A DNA stretch of 7,771 bases from a bacterium (GTDB lineage Bacteria; Coprothermobacterota; Coprothermobacteria; Coprothermobacterales; JAADFF01). The DNA lies in NCBI GenBank assembly GCA_027063755.1, contig JAMORD010000086.1:1-7771 (forward strand), given 5' to 3'. The notes under the pieces are model-generated. The model did no database searches. It was not told the origin of the DNA and was given only the letters and a program-made list of their open reading frames with translations. Each line of letters opens with the position of its first letter. Within the stretch, counting starts at the first letter, position 1. Made by a program: the position numbers and the translations under genes. This document shows, in pieces, positions 6,366-7,771 of this stretch.

Positions 6366-7423
6366 CTATATGTTAAACCCCGATACAGCCATTTGGTATT
6401 CTCCCAAAAGTGATTTTATAATTTCTTTCATTCAAACAATCTTGTTAACTCGACAAGCATTAGCACCGGCGAAGGCAAAGCCTTCCTCAAGATTACCCTT
6501 AGCTGCATTTGTTAGAGCCTCTGCTATACAATAGGGAGCTTTTCTTTAGTCACATGTTCGCAAACACTTCCAGCGGCATGTAAAAGGTTTTCTTATTCCA
6601 GCCTCTACTTCCTCTAAAAATTTGTTTCTTATAGCCCTACCTGGAAACCCCACCGGGCTTTTTATAAAGACAATATCTTCCAGTTTCGCTTGAATATATG
6701 TCTGTTTAAATCGTTCATCGGCATCACATTCATGTGTTGTCACAAACCTTGTTTCCATCTGGACACCATCGGCTCCAACCTCATTGATAACCTATAAATG
6801 TCCTTTCTGTCCCATATACCACCGGCAACAATAACCGGTATGAGTCTACCATATTTATCTTCCCATATTGTCAATACTTTCTTTATATCTCTTACAACAT
6901 CAAACACATCTGGCGGATTTTCTAAATCTTCTCTTTTAAAACCCAGATACCTGTAGCCTTTGACCCCACAACAGCATCAGGAATAACAAAAAACAATACT
7001 TGCGGCTTTTCCCTATGATACCATATGCCAAAATTTAGTTTTCCAATCACTAATGCCAGACTTATTAAGAGCAGAAATCACTTGCAGGGGTAAGCCAGCT
7101 CCCATAATAGCCACATCTACTCCATTTTTCACAACTATAACTAGCGAATTTGCAAAATCTGTAAAATCTGCCATATTATTGCCCCCAAGGGATTGCTTGT
7201 TTGCTCTCTTACCTTATCTACCTCTTCTTCAAGGACAATTAATATTGCCTTTCTGGGATTTTTAAAAACACTATACCCGCAGTTGCCAACACTCCCAGTG
7301 TACTTTCCTTATACCCAGCAGATGCCAAGCAACACAGAGAAATACATACCTCCATCCCCCTTAAATAACAGGTAACCTTATTTAAAAATCACCAATCTTT
7401 AGTGGTTTTTTCTTCACATGCAT
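6366..7423 (-). pseudogene. Decayed nitronate monooxygenase/FabK-like flavoprotein gene
   Basis: Pieces in all three minus-strand frames together follow one protein of about 350 residues: an FMN-dependent TIM-barrel enzyme of the nitronate monooxygenase / enoyl-ACP reductase II group (COG2070). From the start: KKPLKIGD (7383-7420), the glycine-rich ISLxxLASA and GVLATAGI block (7356-7260), KNGVDVAIMGAGLPL (about 7086-7130), LGFKREDLENPP then IPVIVAGGI (6960-6810), GADGVQMETRFVTTHECDA (about 6780-6720), KSPVGFPGRAIRNKFLEE (about 6610-6665), a Cys-rich CRWKCLRTCD, and PYCIAEALTNAAKGN to the end. Premature stops interrupt it at 7382-7384 (TAA), 7361-7363 (TAA), 7013-7015 (TAG), 6546-6548 (TAA) and 6432-6434 (TGA). 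Frameshifts lie near 7356, 7240, 7184 and 6789, with a disturbed patch at 6950-7012. Several glycines of the flavin loop became Cys or Glu. GAGGGTGA (7433-7440) precedes the ATG. It is a non-functional remnant. Confidence 0.93.
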
Positions 7424-7470
7424 CTCTCCCATTCACCCTCTTTAGAATGGAAGGAAAAACATATCGTTAC

Positions 7471-7516
7471 AAAATAGAAAAAATAGAACAAGGGAGAGGG
7501 ATAAGTCCCTCTCCCT
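7471..7516 (-). terminator. Rho-independent terminator after the stalk-domain gene
   Basis: A perfect 11-bp inverted repeat (AGGGAGAGGGA at 7491-7501, TCCCTCTCCCT at 7506-7516) surrounds a 4-base loop. Read on the minus strand, the hairpin is followed by a T-rich run at 7471-7489 including TTTTTT. It lies 38 bases after the stop of the stalk-domain gene. It should separate that gene from the pseudogene and the operon. On the plus strand no U tract follows, so it is one-directional. Confidence 0.88.
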
Positions 7517-7554
7517 GCACCACATATCCGAAAGGGGGAGTTACAACACATGGG

Positions 7555-7771
7555 CTACTCTTCTACTATCTGGGTAAAGGTTATCACCACTTTCCTCTCT
7601 CCTCCGTCCCAACCTACCTCTGCTCCAAATATTTCTGCTATAAACCTTACTGGCACATAGGTTCTACTCTTGTAGATTACAGGTATTCCCATGTCCTTGC
7701 CGTTGTAGTTTGTTAGGTCTATCTCTTCTTCTCCCATGCTCCCTATCACTTTTACTTTGGCACTTCCTCTG
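7555..7771 (-). CDS. Copper amine oxidase N-terminal (stalk) domain protein, C-terminal end only
   Basis: The last 71 residues of a protein whose start lies beyond the window are seen. The segment IPVIYKSRTYVPVRFIAEIF followed by GAEVGWDGGERKVVITF is the typical end of a copper amine oxidase N-terminal-like (stalk) domain. These repeats occur on secreted or cell-surface proteins of Firmicutes and thermophilic anaerobes and do not by themselves imply amine oxidase activity. The frame is open to the edge (first whole codon at 7770), so the GTG at 7749 is unlikely to be the true start. A TAG at 7555-7557 ends the gene after TQIVEE, and a strong hairpin terminator follows 38 bases later. What lies upstream in the protein, and so its function, cannot be told. 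Confidence 0.82.
   Translation of the reverse strand, partial: RGSAKVKVIGSMGEEEIDLTNYNGKDMGIPVIYKSRTYVPVRFIAEIFGAEVGWDGGERKVVITFTQIVEE

Noticed and set aside
6432-6548. In-frame TGA and TAA in the flavoprotein remnant as possible recoding (selenocysteine or readthrough)
   Set aside because: The same gene has further TAA and TAG stops and several frameshifts, so decay explains them better. I see no hairpin after the TGA that would suggest a selenocysteine element.
6546-6758. A 70-residue open frame that could be called a small protein
   Set aside because: It is one in-frame piece of the decayed nitronate monooxygenase gene. Similarity continues beyond its stop in the same frame and upstream of its first codon in other frames.
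7491-7516. The 11-bp inverted repeat as a mobile-element end or operator
   Set aside because: Its 4-base loop, the T-rich tract following on the minus strand and its place just after a stop codon fit a transcription terminator. No transposase or target duplication is visible.
7402-7716. Plus-strand open frame of 104 codons across the terminator region
   Set aside because: It runs through the terminator hairpin and is antisense to the stalk-domain gene and the pseudogene start, with no family signature.

Overview
The window holds a compact block of housekeeping genes, all on the minus strand. They read from the high-coordinate end to the low-coordinate end. The order of transcription is: the C-terminal end of a copper-amine-oxidase-like (stalk) domain protein; a terminator; a heavily decayed nitronate monooxygenase-type gene; a promoter; then an apparently uninterrupted operon gdhA-coaD-ackA-yceD-rpmF-plsX-acpP-rnc-radical SAM gene. 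The last gene runs off the low-coordinate edge. I see no RNA gene, insertion sequence, phage gene, CRISPR array or origin. Plus-strand open frames are shadows of the minus-strand genes.

The gene set and order (coaD, ackA, DUF177, rpmF, plsX, acpP, rnc, Elp3-like radical SAM) are bacterial. They are typical of anaerobic lineages such as Firmicutes, Synergistota and Thermotogota. The glutamate dehydrogenase resembles the hyperthermophile/archaeal type, acetate kinase is present, and the stalk-type domain is common in thermophilic anaerobes. Together these suggest an amino-acid-fermenting, probably thermophilic anaerobe of moderate to low GC. I cannot place it in a phylum with confidence.

Layout: 7555-7771 is the partial stalk-domain protein, and its hairpin terminator is at 7491-7516. 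6366-7423 is the full-length remnant of a COG2070-type flavoprotein gene with at least five premature stops and several frameshifts. 6329-6357 is a probable extended -10 promoter. 5012-6277 is gdhA, and 1-5010 carries the other eight genes with gaps of 1-6 bases or overlaps of 20-47 bases. This spacing implies one transcript with translational coupling. Four start sites were moved inward from the longest open frame because a Shine-Dalgarno sequence and family N-termini fit the inner codon. Five of the nine operon genes begin with GTG or TTG.

Functionally the operon joins amino-acid catabolism (glutamate dehydrogenase), ATP generation from acetyl phosphate (AckA), coenzyme A synthesis (CoaD), the PlsX/ACP step of phospholipid synthesis (with CoA-derived phosphopantetheine on ACP), and ribosome or RNA maturation (L32, YceD, RNase III). 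The usual fabH/fabD/fabG genes between plsX and acpP are absent. I found no clear undescribed system here. The most notable features are the decayed flavoprotein gene, the operon composition and the overlapping reading frames.
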